Below are positions 1 to 5,989 of a stretch of 7,432 nucleotides of DNA, piece after piece. The notes beneath the pieces are model-generated. The model was not told the DNA's origin and searched no databases. It saw only the letters and a program-made list of their open reading frames with translations. Position 1 is the stretch's first letter. The number at the start of each line of letters is the position of its first letter. The translations under genes were made by a program, and so were the position numbers. This DNA comes from Desulfosporosinus sp. UBA4726 (GTDB lineage: Bacteria > Bacillota > Desulfitobacteriia > Desulfitobacteriales > Desulfitobacteriaceae), in the NCBI GenBank assembly GCA_002404215.1, contig DHJG01000143.1, forward strand, positions 1,201 through 8,632, in the 5' to 3' direction.

Positions 1-1434
1 GGAGGGGCCATCGATGCCTTGACAGGTGAACCACTTCAGCTTGGCCCGGAAGATTGGCTGGCAACTGGTTCGTCAGGAATTGGCGGAATGGGTAGTGCTA
101 AAGAGAATGGGGCTGCCTCGGATTCCAAAGGGGCGCCGGTGCTAAGTCCTCAGGAACAACAAGAGGTGGAACGCACGGCTAAGCTCCTTAAGCGTGATGA
201 GGCCATTAGCGCAGTACAACGTTGGATTGGGATTCCGGATAATCTAACGCTGCGTAGCGCAAATCTGGGTACTGACTGGCGTAACGCTGATATGCACGTC
301 TGGAGCTTTGACTGGAGCAACACGGGGTCCGAAAATGGGGAAGGAAAACCGCAATACCTAAGTGCCAGGGTCAGCGCCGCAAACGGTGAGTTGTTGGGTT
401 TTAATATCTCTTATCCTCCAACAGAAAAGCCTGAGACGACACTCGACCAGAGCGCACTGCAAAAGCTGGCAGAGGAATTTCTGAAACGTGTCCAGCCCAA
501 CCGATTTAGTCAAGTTGGTTTGGACACCGAAAATAGCTCTAATGCTAAAATAAGTCCTGAACCTTGGAATAACCAATATTTTTCCTATCATAGAGTGGCT
601 AATGGTGTAGATTTTCCGGGTAATGGGATGACTGTCAATATTGAACCGGCGGCTGGCGTAATCACAGGTTATGAACTTAATTGGTCGGAATCTGATTTGC
701 CTGGTCTTTCTGGGGTTCTCAGCAAAGATAGAGCGGTAGAGTCTTTTCTAAAAGTACGCCCTTTGACGCTAGTGTATGTTCGTATCTACTCTAAAGGATT
801 GCCGGGAAATTTGCGCTTAGTCTATCTGCCAGTCGGGCCAGATCCGAGCATTCCACTTTCCAATACAATGGATGCCAAAAGTGGCGAATTATTGGATTAT
901 CAAGGACAGCCGCTGGAAAAAGGGCCAAAACCTTATAACTTCACAGATTTGACTGGGGTTAACGAAGCACATGAGATTGTAGCCCTTGGGCAAGCTGGGT
1001 TATTTGGTGAGTTTGGTGACAGCTTTAAACCGCTTGATAAGATGAGCATTGCTTCGCTGTTGCGGGCGATGTATCTGAGTCGTTTTGGGTTGTCGGGAAA
1101 TACTAGTTTGACGGATAGTGAGGTTATAACTAAAGCCAAAGAGTTAGGTTGGTTGAAAGAAGATATTAAGCCTGGGGATAATATGAATCGTGAACTGTTG
1201 GCTAAAGTTTTACTTCGCTATATTCAGCTGAATAAGTTAGCGGAACTGAAAGATACGTATCAGGTTAATTTTCAGGACGCTGCTGAAATCAGCGCAGATG
1301 CCTTAGGCTATATTGCTCTTGCCAGCGGTACGGGTATACTTAAGGTAGAGGGGCAGGTACTCGCCCCTCATGAAGTACTGAACCGCGCCGAAGTTGCAGC
1401 GGCTCTTTATAGGGCTCTGACTTGGGTCAATTAG
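1..1434 (+). CDS. YcdB/YcdC-type PepSY-like protein with C-terminal SLH repeats (5' end missing)
   Basis: The reading frame is open from base 1 to the TAG at 1432-1434 and the first codons read GGAIDALTGE, so the gene starts upstream of the window; a TTG at 19 is an internal Leu codon, not a start. Of 477 visible residues, about 1-305 are PepSY-like YcdB/YcdC units. A recurring strand-turn motif of the DAxxGEL kind appears near residues 5-10 (DALTGE), 125-131 (SAANGEL), 216-221 (PAAGVI) and 291-297 (DAKSGEL). A Gly/Ser-rich linker spans about 20-45. Residues about 313-477 hold three S-layer homology repeats, the last one clearest (FQDAAEIS..., then LNRAE, then ALYRAL). In known proteins SLH repeats bind secondary cell-wall polymer, so a cell-surface location is expected; PepSY-like domains are often linked to protease inhibition, but no substrate can be named. 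The signal peptide must lie in the missing part. The G+C content looks higher than in the following genes. Confidence 0.85.
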   Translation, partial: GGAIDALTGEPLQLGPEDWLATGSSGIGGMGSAKENGAASDSKGAPVLSPQEQQEVERTAKLLKRDEAISAVQRWIGIPDNLTLRSANLGTDWRNADMHVWSFDWSNTGSENGEGKPQYLSARVSAANGELLGFNISYPPTEKPETTLDQSALQKLAEEFLKRVQPNRFSQVGLDTENSSNAKISPEPWNNQYFSYHRVANGVDFPGNGMTVNIEPAAGVITGYELNWSESDLPGLSGVLSKDRAVESFLKVRPLTLVYVRIYSKGLPGNLRLVYLPVGPDPSIPLSNTMDAKSGELLDYQGQPLEKGPKPYNFTDLTGVNEAHEIVALGQAGLFGEFGDSFKPLDKMSIASLLRAMYLSRFGLSGNTSLTDSEVITKAKELGWLKEDIKPGDNMNRELLAKVLLRYIQLNKLAELKDTYQVNFQDAAEISADALGYIALASGTGILKVEGQVLAPHEVLNRAEVAAALYRALTWVN

Positions 1435-1492
1435 GTCGGTGCAACATGATATCTAATGTAAATCGTTGAAATTATATTTAGCTTTAGCTTGA

Positions 1493-1520
1493 GGGGGACG
1501 CCAGTGCGTCTCCTATTTTT
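1493..1520 (+). terminator. Rho-independent terminator of the SLH/YcdB gene
   Basis: A 9-bp stem pairs 1493-1501 (GGGGGACGC) with 1506-1514 (GCGTCTCCT), including two G-T wobbles, around the tetraloop CAGT. It is followed by ATTTTT. It lies about 60 bases after the stop codon of the upstream gene, in the right orientation to end it. Confidence 0.8.
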
Positions 1521-1756
1521 GTACTTTACAGACTCCCATGCCGCTAACAGCACCACTGATGAATGAGAATGGGCTATTCTTATGGCTGAAAGTATAATTT
1601 TTGAGTAGCCTAATTTAGGTAGTATAAGTGCAACTTTTCTTTATTCTCGAATGGCTCCCCTCATTGACCATTAAGAAGCTTTGTAGTATTCTTCAAACAT
1701 CGTTAAGAAATAAAAAGCTATACCAGTATTAGCTCAAACGGGGAGGCTTATTGTAA
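1521..1756. other. Non-coding gap before the pentapeptide-repeat gene
   Basis: This is the remainder of a 322-base gene-free stretch (1435-1756) after the terminator. It is AT-rich. I find no credible small gene: the ATG-led frames near 1559 and 1582 are 12 and 8 codons long and lack a Shine-Dalgarno site. No repeat or RNA fold stands out. Apart from the promoter candidates (1664-1692, and a weaker TTGAGT-16-TATAAG at 1601-1628) and the ribosome site GGGAGG at 1741-1746, I see nothing in it. Confidence 0.5.
1664..1692 (+). promoter_or_regulatory. Candidate sigma-A promoter for the pentapeptide-repeat gene
   Basis: TTGACC (1664-1669) and TATTCT (1687-1692) are separated by 17 bp, giving five of six and four of six consensus matches. 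The expected transcription start, near 1699, leaves a leader of about 58 bases before the TTG start at 1757. A weaker alternative, TTGAGT-16-TATAAG, lies at 1601-1628. The call rests on sequence match only. Confidence 0.4.
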
Positions 1757-2410
1757 TTGGAAGATAAAAATTCACGCATAAAAATAGTACCCCCCGATCT
1801 CCCAAAGGAGTTAGAGAGACTATCCCTGGAAAAGACGATCCAAGCAGAGGACTCTTTTACGAGAGGGATTATTAATAATTGCTTGATTGAGAATCAGACT
1901 GCTGGTCATGTATCCTTTAAAGAAATGATTTTTAGAAATGTAACCTTTATAGAGGTGTCCTTTAAATACCTTGATTTAACAGATATTCGCTTTGAAAACT
2001 GTGACTTATCAAATATGGACTTAAGCGAGTCAGTTCTACATAGAGTAGAGATGATCAACTGCAAAATGGTGGGAACAAATATGAGTGAATCTGCCCTGCG
2101 AAATGTCCTGTTTGAAAACTGCAATGGAAGTTATGCTTTATTTCGTTTTTCGGATTGTAAACAAGTGAATTTTAGTAACAGTATATTATGTAGTGCTGAT
2201 TTCTATAAATCTAAGTTTGCCAAAATAGGTTTTAACGATTCTAATTTACAACAAACCGGAATGTTAGGAACAAAACTAAATGGAATTGATTTAAGTAGTT
2301 GCAAACTAGATGGGTTAGGGGTAACCATCGATGATCTAGATGGATGTATTGTTTATCCTGAACAAGTAATAGCTTTTTCGAATCTTTTAGGGCTTAGGAT
2401 AAAGATCTAA
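1757..2410 (+). CDS. Pentapeptide-repeat protein, possibly Qnr-like
   Basis: This 217-residue protein starts at TTG 1757, ten bases after GGGAGG (1741-1746); no better start is in reach. From residue 54 to 184 every fifth residue is Leu, Phe or Met (54, 59, 64 and so on), except Gly124 and Cys134. That makes 27 consecutive positions in one unbroken register, the signature of a right-handed quadrilateral beta-helix. The first 50 residues are a non-repeat lead-in containing IVPPDLPKELE. The C-terminus (about 185-217, with DDLDGCIVYPEQVIAFSNLLG) looks like the short helical cap seen in this family. Pentapeptide-repeat proteins of the Qnr/MfpA type mimic DNA and protect DNA gyrase from quinolones. 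The length fits Qnr proteins, but many relatives have no known function, so gyrase protection is only a possibility. The protein is cytosolic, with no signal peptide. The dioxygenase gene follows 61 bases later with no visible terminator, so co-transcription is possible. Confidence 0.85.
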   Translation: MEDKNSRIKIVPPDLPKELERLSLEKTIQAEDSFTRGIINNCLIENQTAGHVSFKEMIFRNVTFIEVSFKYLDLTDIRFENCDLSNMDLSESVLHRVEMINCKMVGTNMSESALRNVLFENCNGSYALFRFSDCKQVNFSNSILCSADFYKSKFAKIGFNDSNLQQTGMLGTKLNGIDLSSCKLDGLGVTIDDLDGCIVYPEQVIAFSNLLGLRIKI

Positions 2411-2471
2411 TTGCTCGATGTGAAAACTAAATAAAGTTTCCGTTTGAATCTTTAGCAGAGGCGATGTTTAT

Positions 2472-3242
2472 ATGATTAAATCAATCTTTGTTGGACATGG
2501 CGCTCCAACAATAATTTGGGAAGAAAATGCGTTTACCGATTTTCTAAAGAGCTATCCGAAGACGATTGCTAAGCCTAAAGGAATTATTATATTTTCGGCT
2601 CACTGGGAGTCACCGGTTCAATTAATTGGTAGTTCTCAAAACTATGAAATGATCTATGATTTCTATGGGTTTCCAAATGAATTGTACAAAACGACTTATC
2701 CAGTAACAGGCGATATTGGTTTAGCTCACGAAATTCAAAGCACTTTGAAAGATAACCATATTCCGAGTAAACTGGATTCGAATCGAGGCATTGACCACGG
2801 TGCTTGGACAATGCTCAAATTATTATATCCAGAAGCCGATATACCTGTAGTCACAATGTCCGTAAATACAGAACTCAGCCCTCTAGAGCAATACAAAATT
2901 GGCCAGAGTTTAGGCAAACTAAAAGATGAAAATTATCTTATTATCTGTAGCGGAGGAATCGTTCATAATTTAAGGGATATTAAATTTAATGCAAAAAACA
3001 TTGATGGTTGGGCAAGTGAATTTAACAACTGGATTACAGATAAAGTACAGAATTGGGATTTGGATGCAATCTTTGATTACCAGCATTCAGCGCCTAATGC
3101 AAGATTAGCGGTACCGAGAAATGAGCATTTTCTTAATTTGCTAATTGCCTTGGGGACAAGAACTGCAAAGGAAAAGCCTAAACTACTCAAGAGTATTTTT
3201 CAGCATGGAAATTTAAGCCTAGATTTGTGGGAGTTTGAATAG
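2472..3242 (+). CDS. Class III extradiol (LigB/DODA-type) dioxygenase
   Basis: This 256-residue protein matches the LigB-like 4,5-DOPA extradiol dioxygenase family (E. coli YgiD type, about 260-270 residues). Metal ligands can be assigned: His9 in GHGAP, His44 in SAHWE, His165 in GGIVHNLR and His219 in NEHF. The 35-residue spacing of the first two agrees with YgiD. His109 in DHGAW sits in the conserved catalytic segment. Family members open aromatic rings of catechol-like substrates using O2; many bacterial homologues have unknown natural substrates, so none is assigned. The start ATG at 2472 has a weak AGAGG site (2457-2461) ten bases upstream. No signal peptide is present, so it is cytosolic. 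It sits between the pentapeptide-repeat gene and a MerR regulator gene. An O2-using enzyme would be notable if the host is a strict anaerobe. Confidence 0.88.
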   Translation: MIKSIFVGHGAPTIIWEENAFTDFLKSYPKTIAKPKGIIIFSAHWESPVQLIGSSQNYEMIYDFYGFPNELYKTTYPVTGDIGLAHEIQSTLKDNHIPSKLDSNRGIDHGAWTMLKLLYPEADIPVVTMSVNTELSPLEQYKIGQSLGKLKDENYLIICSGGIVHNLRDIKFNAKNIDGWASEFNNWITDKVQNWDLDAIFDYQHSAPNARLAVPRNEHFLNLLIALGTRTAKEKPKLLKSIFQHGNLSLDLWEFE

Positions 3243-3259
3243 AACTTAGCATGGAATAG

Positions 3260-3290
3260 TTGAACGATATGTTTTCGCACATGATAAAAT
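3260..3290 (+). promoter_or_regulatory. Candidate MerR-type promoter of the MerR gene
   Basis: TTGAAC (3260-3265) and TAAAAT (3285-3290) are separated by 19 bp, the over-long spacer typical of promoters activated or autoregulated by MerR proteins. A short dyad, ATGT-N6-ACAT (3269-3282), lies in the spacer. A normal 17-bp reading with GATAAA (3283-3288) as the -10 is also possible. The MerR start codon is about 107 bases downstream of the -10. The evidence is suggestive only. Confidence 0.3.
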
Positions 3291-3309
3291 GAGGGTAGGG
3301 TTGTAACTA

Positions 3310-3340
3310 GAGTATGTTTGAAGAGAGCATACTCATTTTG
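3310..3340 (+). terminator. Inverted repeat GAGTATG/CATACTC, probable terminator
   Basis: A perfect 7-bp inverted repeat (3310-3316 with 3328-3334) extends inward by T-G, T-A and T-G pairs to a 10-bp stem with loop GAAGA, followed by ATTTTG. It lies about 68 bases after the dioxygenase stop and would end that transcript. The T tract is short, so a protein-binding palindrome in the leader of the MerR gene is the alternative reading. Confidence 0.45.
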
Positions 3341-3397
3341 CATGTCCAATAAATAAAGAGCCACGCTGAGCAAACTGAGGCAGGAGGACGGGGCGCT

Positions 3398-4225
3398 ATG
3401 AAATATCAATTTTCGATCGGTGAAATGTCCAAGATCCATAATATCCCTATAGGAACTCTCAGATATTATGAGCAAATAGGCCTATTTCGTCCCTCCAAGG
3501 TCAATTTGGACAGTGGTTATCGTTATTATTCAACGGAACAATTTGAGCTCTTAAACACGATCAACTATCTTAAATATTTAGGTCTATCTTTAAAAACCAT
3601 AAAGCACCATATAGAATCTGGCGATGAACAGGATTTGTTAAGATTGTTAAGAGAGCAGCAAGCCGTTAACATTCAAAAAATTGAGAGAATGAGCTTAATG
3701 AAAAACCGTTTTGAGAAACGCATTCAGGAAATCGAGGAGGCCTTGCAAGTTAAGGCAGTAGGGCAGGTTTTTATAAAAAGGTTGCCTAGCCGAAGAACTT
3801 TGTGCATTAGACAGAAAATTAACAATCGCCCTGAACTGGAAATTTTACTAAAGGAGCTGGAAAAGAAATCGTTTAAATCTTCTTCTATTTTTGTCGGAAT
3901 GGTGGGCTTGACCATCAGCCAGAGTGCACTGGAAAATAGAATTTTCGGGGAATATAATGCCATCTTTATTCTACCTGAAGAGCATGTCGACCATAATCCC
4001 TTTGTGGAAGTCATAGAAGAAGGTGAATATGCTTGCATTTACTATAGAGAGGATTTTTGTCAATCCACAAAATACTACCATCAGTTGATGGATTATATTC
4101 AAGAATATGATTATGTGATTATTGGTGATGCGGTGGAAAGGGTTATTATCGATAACCTTGTTACCAAAAGCAAAGACAAACATCTTACAGAAATACAGAT
4201 CCCGATAAAAAAAGCCAACAATTGA
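3398..4225 (+). CDS. MerR-family regulator with GyrI-like effector domain (BltR/BmrR type)
   Basis: This 275-residue protein starts at ATG 3398, ten bases after GGAGG (3383-3387). Residues 1-70 are a MerR winged helix-turn-helix: FSIGEMSKIHNIPIGTLRYY, then EQIGLFRPSKV, then GYRYYS. Residues about 76-118 form the charged dimerising coiled coil. From about 120 to the end lies a GyrI-like effector-binding domain, with Glu247 in GDAVERVII at the place where BmrR-like proteins carry a ligand-contacting acidic residue. The length agrees with BmrR (about 280). There is no cysteine pattern of the metal-sensing MerR type near the end of the coiled coil, so an organic or cationic ligand is more likely than a metal. 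Such proteins twist promoters with 19-bp spacers into an active form; one such promoter lies 36 bases after the stop codon (4262-4292). The natural target is inferred to be the downstream iron-sulfur operon. Confidence 0.9.
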   Translation: MKYQFSIGEMSKIHNIPIGTLRYYEQIGLFRPSKVNLDSGYRYYSTEQFELLNTINYLKYLGLSLKTIKHHIESGDEQDLLRLLREQQAVNIQKIERMSLMKNRFEKRIQEIEEALQVKAVGQVFIKRLPSRRTLCIRQKINNRPELEILLKELEKKSFKSSSIFVGMVGLTISQSALENRIFGEYNAIFILPEEHVDHNPFVEVIEEGEYACIYYREDFCQSTKYYHQLMDYIQEYDYVIIGDAVERVIIDNLVTKSKDKHLTEIQIPIKKANN

Positions 4226-4261
4226 TAAAGGCTTTAAGTGCGTCAAAATAGACATCATAAG

Positions 4262-4292
4262 TTGACTCTCCAGTAAGTAGAGACTATATAAT
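4262..4292 (+). promoter_or_regulatory. MerR-activated promoter with 19-bp spacer and operator dyad
   Basis: TTGACT (4262-4267) and a perfect TATAAT (4287-4292) are separated by 19 bp, two more than the normal optimum. The spacer region holds an imperfect dyad centred near 4275: TCTC (4267-4270) pairs with GAGA (4280-4283), with further matched pairs at 4265/4285, 4272/4278 and 4274/4276. The TTGACTCTCC opening and the spacing are the hallmarks of MerR-regulated drug-response promoters. It lies between the MerR gene and the 84-residue/CDGSH gene pair, and its transcript would have a leader of about 150 bases. A 17-bp reading with TATATA (4285-4290) as the -10 also exists and would make it constitutive. 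Confidence 0.65.
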
Positions 4293-4450
4293 TAAACCAA
4301 GCAGAATAGTTTCGAATCATAACCAGTGCTAATAAGAAATTGATCAAGAGGGAAAGCTAATTAGTGATTTCACCAAAGAAATCTATCGCAAACTTTTTAT
4401 AAAATTGGTTGTGCTGGGGCTATACAGGATAGAAATATGGAGGTAGATTT

Positions 4451-4705
4451 ATGGACTTTGAAAGTGCTGAAAAGTTAGGATTAAGAGAGAAGGAAACCAA
4501 TAAACTTCTCGCTGTGTATCCCTATAAAGCGGAGGGTACTGATGCTGAAATCAATAAAATTATCCGAGACTGGTATTACCAGCAAAGTTGCGCAGCTGAA
4601 GATCAACTCTTAACGGCTTATGTCGATATTTTAACGGATCAAGAAATTAAATCACGCAAGAAATTGAAGGATATTAAACATGATGAACCATCAAAAGAAG
4701 TGTAA
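4451..4705 (+). CDS. Unrecognised 84-residue protein, first gene of the iron-sulfur operon
   Basis: I do not recognise this family. The start is ATG 4451 with a good GGAGG (4439-4443) seven bases upstream, which supports it being a real gene. The protein is hydrophilic and predicted mostly helical, rich in Glu and Lys, with no signal peptide or membrane segment. It has a single cysteine (Cys47, in QQSCAAEDQ), next to an aromatic cluster (DWYYQQ, residues 40-45), and a basic stretch near 67-77. One cysteine alone cannot hold a cluster, so it is not itself a typical iron-sulfur protein. Its last 26 bases overlap the start of the CDGSH gene in another frame, which implies translational coupling and a shared role, perhaps as a partner or regulator. 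The gene could be lineage-specific. Confidence 0.7.
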   Translation: MDFESAEKLGLREKETNKLLAVYPYKAEGTDAEINKIIRDWYYQQSCAAEDQLLTAYVDILTDQEIKSRKKLKDIKHDEPSKEV

Positions 4706-5363
4706 CATTAAAATCTTAAAGAATGGACCATATCTAGTCACAGGGAACGTCCCTTTGTCTGAAAAGATCATAGTTTCTAAAGGCAAAATAAATGTACTTA
4801 TGGATGGACGTATATTACCTCAGGCTGAAGAATATGCACTGTGCCGTTGCGGTAAATCGAAAAAGGCCCCCTTTTGTGATAACTCTCATGAAAAAACGGG
4901 CTTTAATGGAGCTGAGAAGGCATCGAGGGAAACGTATGAAGACAGGGCGGAGTTAACTGAGGGACCGGATCTCTACCTTCTAGATGATAATCGATGTGCA
5001 TTTACCCGTTTCTGTCACAGAGAACACGGAAAAGTATGGGATCTTACCGAAAACTCTCATAATCCAATATACAGAGAAGAGGCAATTACAGCTGCCTCTG
5101 AGTGTCCAACGGGAAGATTAGTTGCCTATGATAAATCAGGAAAAGCGATTGAACCCGAATACGAACCTTCCATTGAGATACTTCAGGATCCTGAAAAACA
5201 AGCCAGTGGGCCAATTTCTGTTAAAGGAAATATCCCAATTGAATCTTCAGACGGTTATGTTTATGAACTAAGAAATAGAGTAGCTCTTTGTCGCTGTGGA
5301 AAATCAAGAAATACGCCGTTTTGTGACGCAACACATATTTCAATAAACTATGCAGATAGCTAA
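4680..5363 (+). CDS. Iron-sulfur protein with CDGSH, Fer4_19-like and CDGSH domains
   Basis: This 227-residue protein has three metal-binding modules. The first CDGSH motif is CRCGKSKKAPFCDNSH, with ligands Cys55, Cys57, Cys66 and His70. A middle segment (about 95-170) resembles the divergent 4Fe-4S monocluster (Fer4_19) domain, with Cys106, Cys112 and Cys142 in ECPTGRL. The second CDGSH motif is CRCGKSRNTPFCDATH, with Cys204, Cys206, Cys215 and His219. CDGSH domains hold redox-active, pH-sensitive 2Fe-2S clusters with Cys3His1 ligation; the role of this bacterial three-module family is not settled. The Gly of CDGSH is replaced by Asn and by Ala, but all ligands are kept. The start ATG 4680 is eight bases after GAAGGA (4666-4671) and lies inside the upstream gene; ATG 4683 is an alternative. 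It is cytosolic. The operon appears to be driven by the MerR-type promoter at 4262-4292 and ends at the hairpin at 5441-5475. Confidence 0.9.
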   Translation: MMNHQKKCNIKILKNGPYLVTGNVPLSEKIIVSKGKINVLMDGRILPQAEEYALCRCGKSKKAPFCDNSHEKTGFNGAEKASRETYEDRAELTEGPDLYLLDDNRCAFTRFCHREHGKVWDLTENSHNPIYREEAITAASECPTGRLVAYDKSGKAIEPEYEPSIEILQDPEKQASGPISVKGNIPIESSDGYVYELRNRVALCRCGKSRNTPFCDATHISINYADS

Positions 5364-5440
5364 TGACAAGAGCTATATCAAGCCTTTTTATGAGATTGAG
5401 AAGGGTATTTAATTAATAATAGTTTAAATTAAATTAAGTC

Positions 5441-5475
5441 TACCCTGTTCTCTTAGTAGTGCAGGGTACTTTTTT
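5441..5475 (+). terminator. Terminator after the CDGSH gene
   Basis: TACCCTG (5441-5447) pairs perfectly with CAGGGTA (5462-5468) around a 14-base loop and is followed by C and six T residues. It ends the operon of the 84-residue and CDGSH genes and lies 41 bases before the thioesterase start. An upstream AGGGTA (5402-5407) could pair with the same left arm, so an attenuator role is conceivable. Confidence 0.75.
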
Positions 5476-5515
5476 ATGAAGCATATGATTAGAAAAAAGG
5501 AGGGTGAAGATTTAC

Positions 5516-5914
5516 ATGGACGATGAACAAACGAAAATTATTAAAAACGATCGCTTTGCTAGTTTTATGGGCATAGAACTTGTGAAAATGGAGACTGGAT
5601 ACGCTATGGCGAAAATGGAAGTTTTGGAGAAACACTTAAATGGTGTAAATATGATTCAAGGGGGAGCCATCTTTACGTTAGCAGATTTTGCGTTTGCAGC
5701 CGCAGCTAATGCAAGTGGACAGGTAACCGTAGGACTCAATGCTAATATAGTCTATTTTAAAGCATCTAAAGGAAAAACGTTAATTGCTGAAGCCAAAGAG
5801 GTATCGGCATCTGCAAAAATTGCCCATTATAATGTCGATGTGTTTAATGAAAGCAAGGATTATATTGCTCAAGTAAATATCACTGGCTATAAAAAGAATA
5901 AAAAAATAGATTGA
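5516..5914 (+). CDS. PaaI-family hotdog-fold thioesterase
   Basis: I prefer ATG 5516 (132 residues), 11 bases after AAGGAGGG (5497-5504); the GTG at 5504 overlaps that ribosome site and is a poor start. The protein is a single hotdog domain of the PaaI acyl-CoA thioesterase type: GIELVKMETGYA leads in, followed by HLNG (40-43), then IQGGAIFTLADFAFAAAAN (47-65) on the central helix. Asp57 in TLAD matches the catalytic acid of PaaI enzymes. The usual HGG is QGG here (Gln48), as I recall for many Firmicute members. Family enzymes hydrolyse acyl- or aryl-acyl-CoA thioesters as homo-oligomers in the cytosol; the substrate cannot be told from sequence. Neighbouring genes do not form an obvious CoA pathway. 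A terminator lies upstream, so it is transcribed separately or by read-through. Confidence 0.88.
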   Translation: MDDEQTKIIKNDRFASFMGIELVKMETGYAMAKMEVLEKHLNGVNMIQGGAIFTLADFAFAAAANASGQVTVGLNANIVYFKASKGKTLIAEAKEVSASAKIAHYNVDVFNESKDYIAQVNITGYKKNKKID

Positions 5915-5989
5915 GTTGTAATAGCAACATACTAATTGGGCATTCTAAGATTGTTTCCGGCAAATAAAATGAATGAGGAGGACTGGTAA

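Noticed and set aside
19..21. TTG as the start of the first gene
   Set aside because: The frame is open to base 1 and the upstream codons complete a DALTGE motif typical of the family, so the gene is truncated by the window edge.
1906..2124. Minus-strand 72-codon frame opposite the pentapeptide-repeat gene
   Set aside because: Its apparent regularity is the reverse image of the five-residue repeat on the plus strand.
4211..4235. AAAGCC/GGCTTT hairpin as a terminator of the MerR gene
   Set aside because: The stem is 6 bp with a 13-base loop and no T tract follows, so read-through into the next operon remains possible.
3971..4258. Minus-strand frames (3724-4038 and 3971-4258) opposite the MerR gene
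   Set aside because: They have no ribosome site or recognisable protein, and the plus-strand MerR gene explains the region fully.
5504..5506. GTG start for the thioesterase
   Set aside because: It overlaps the AAGGAGGG ribosome site, leaving no spacing; ATG 5516 is better placed.
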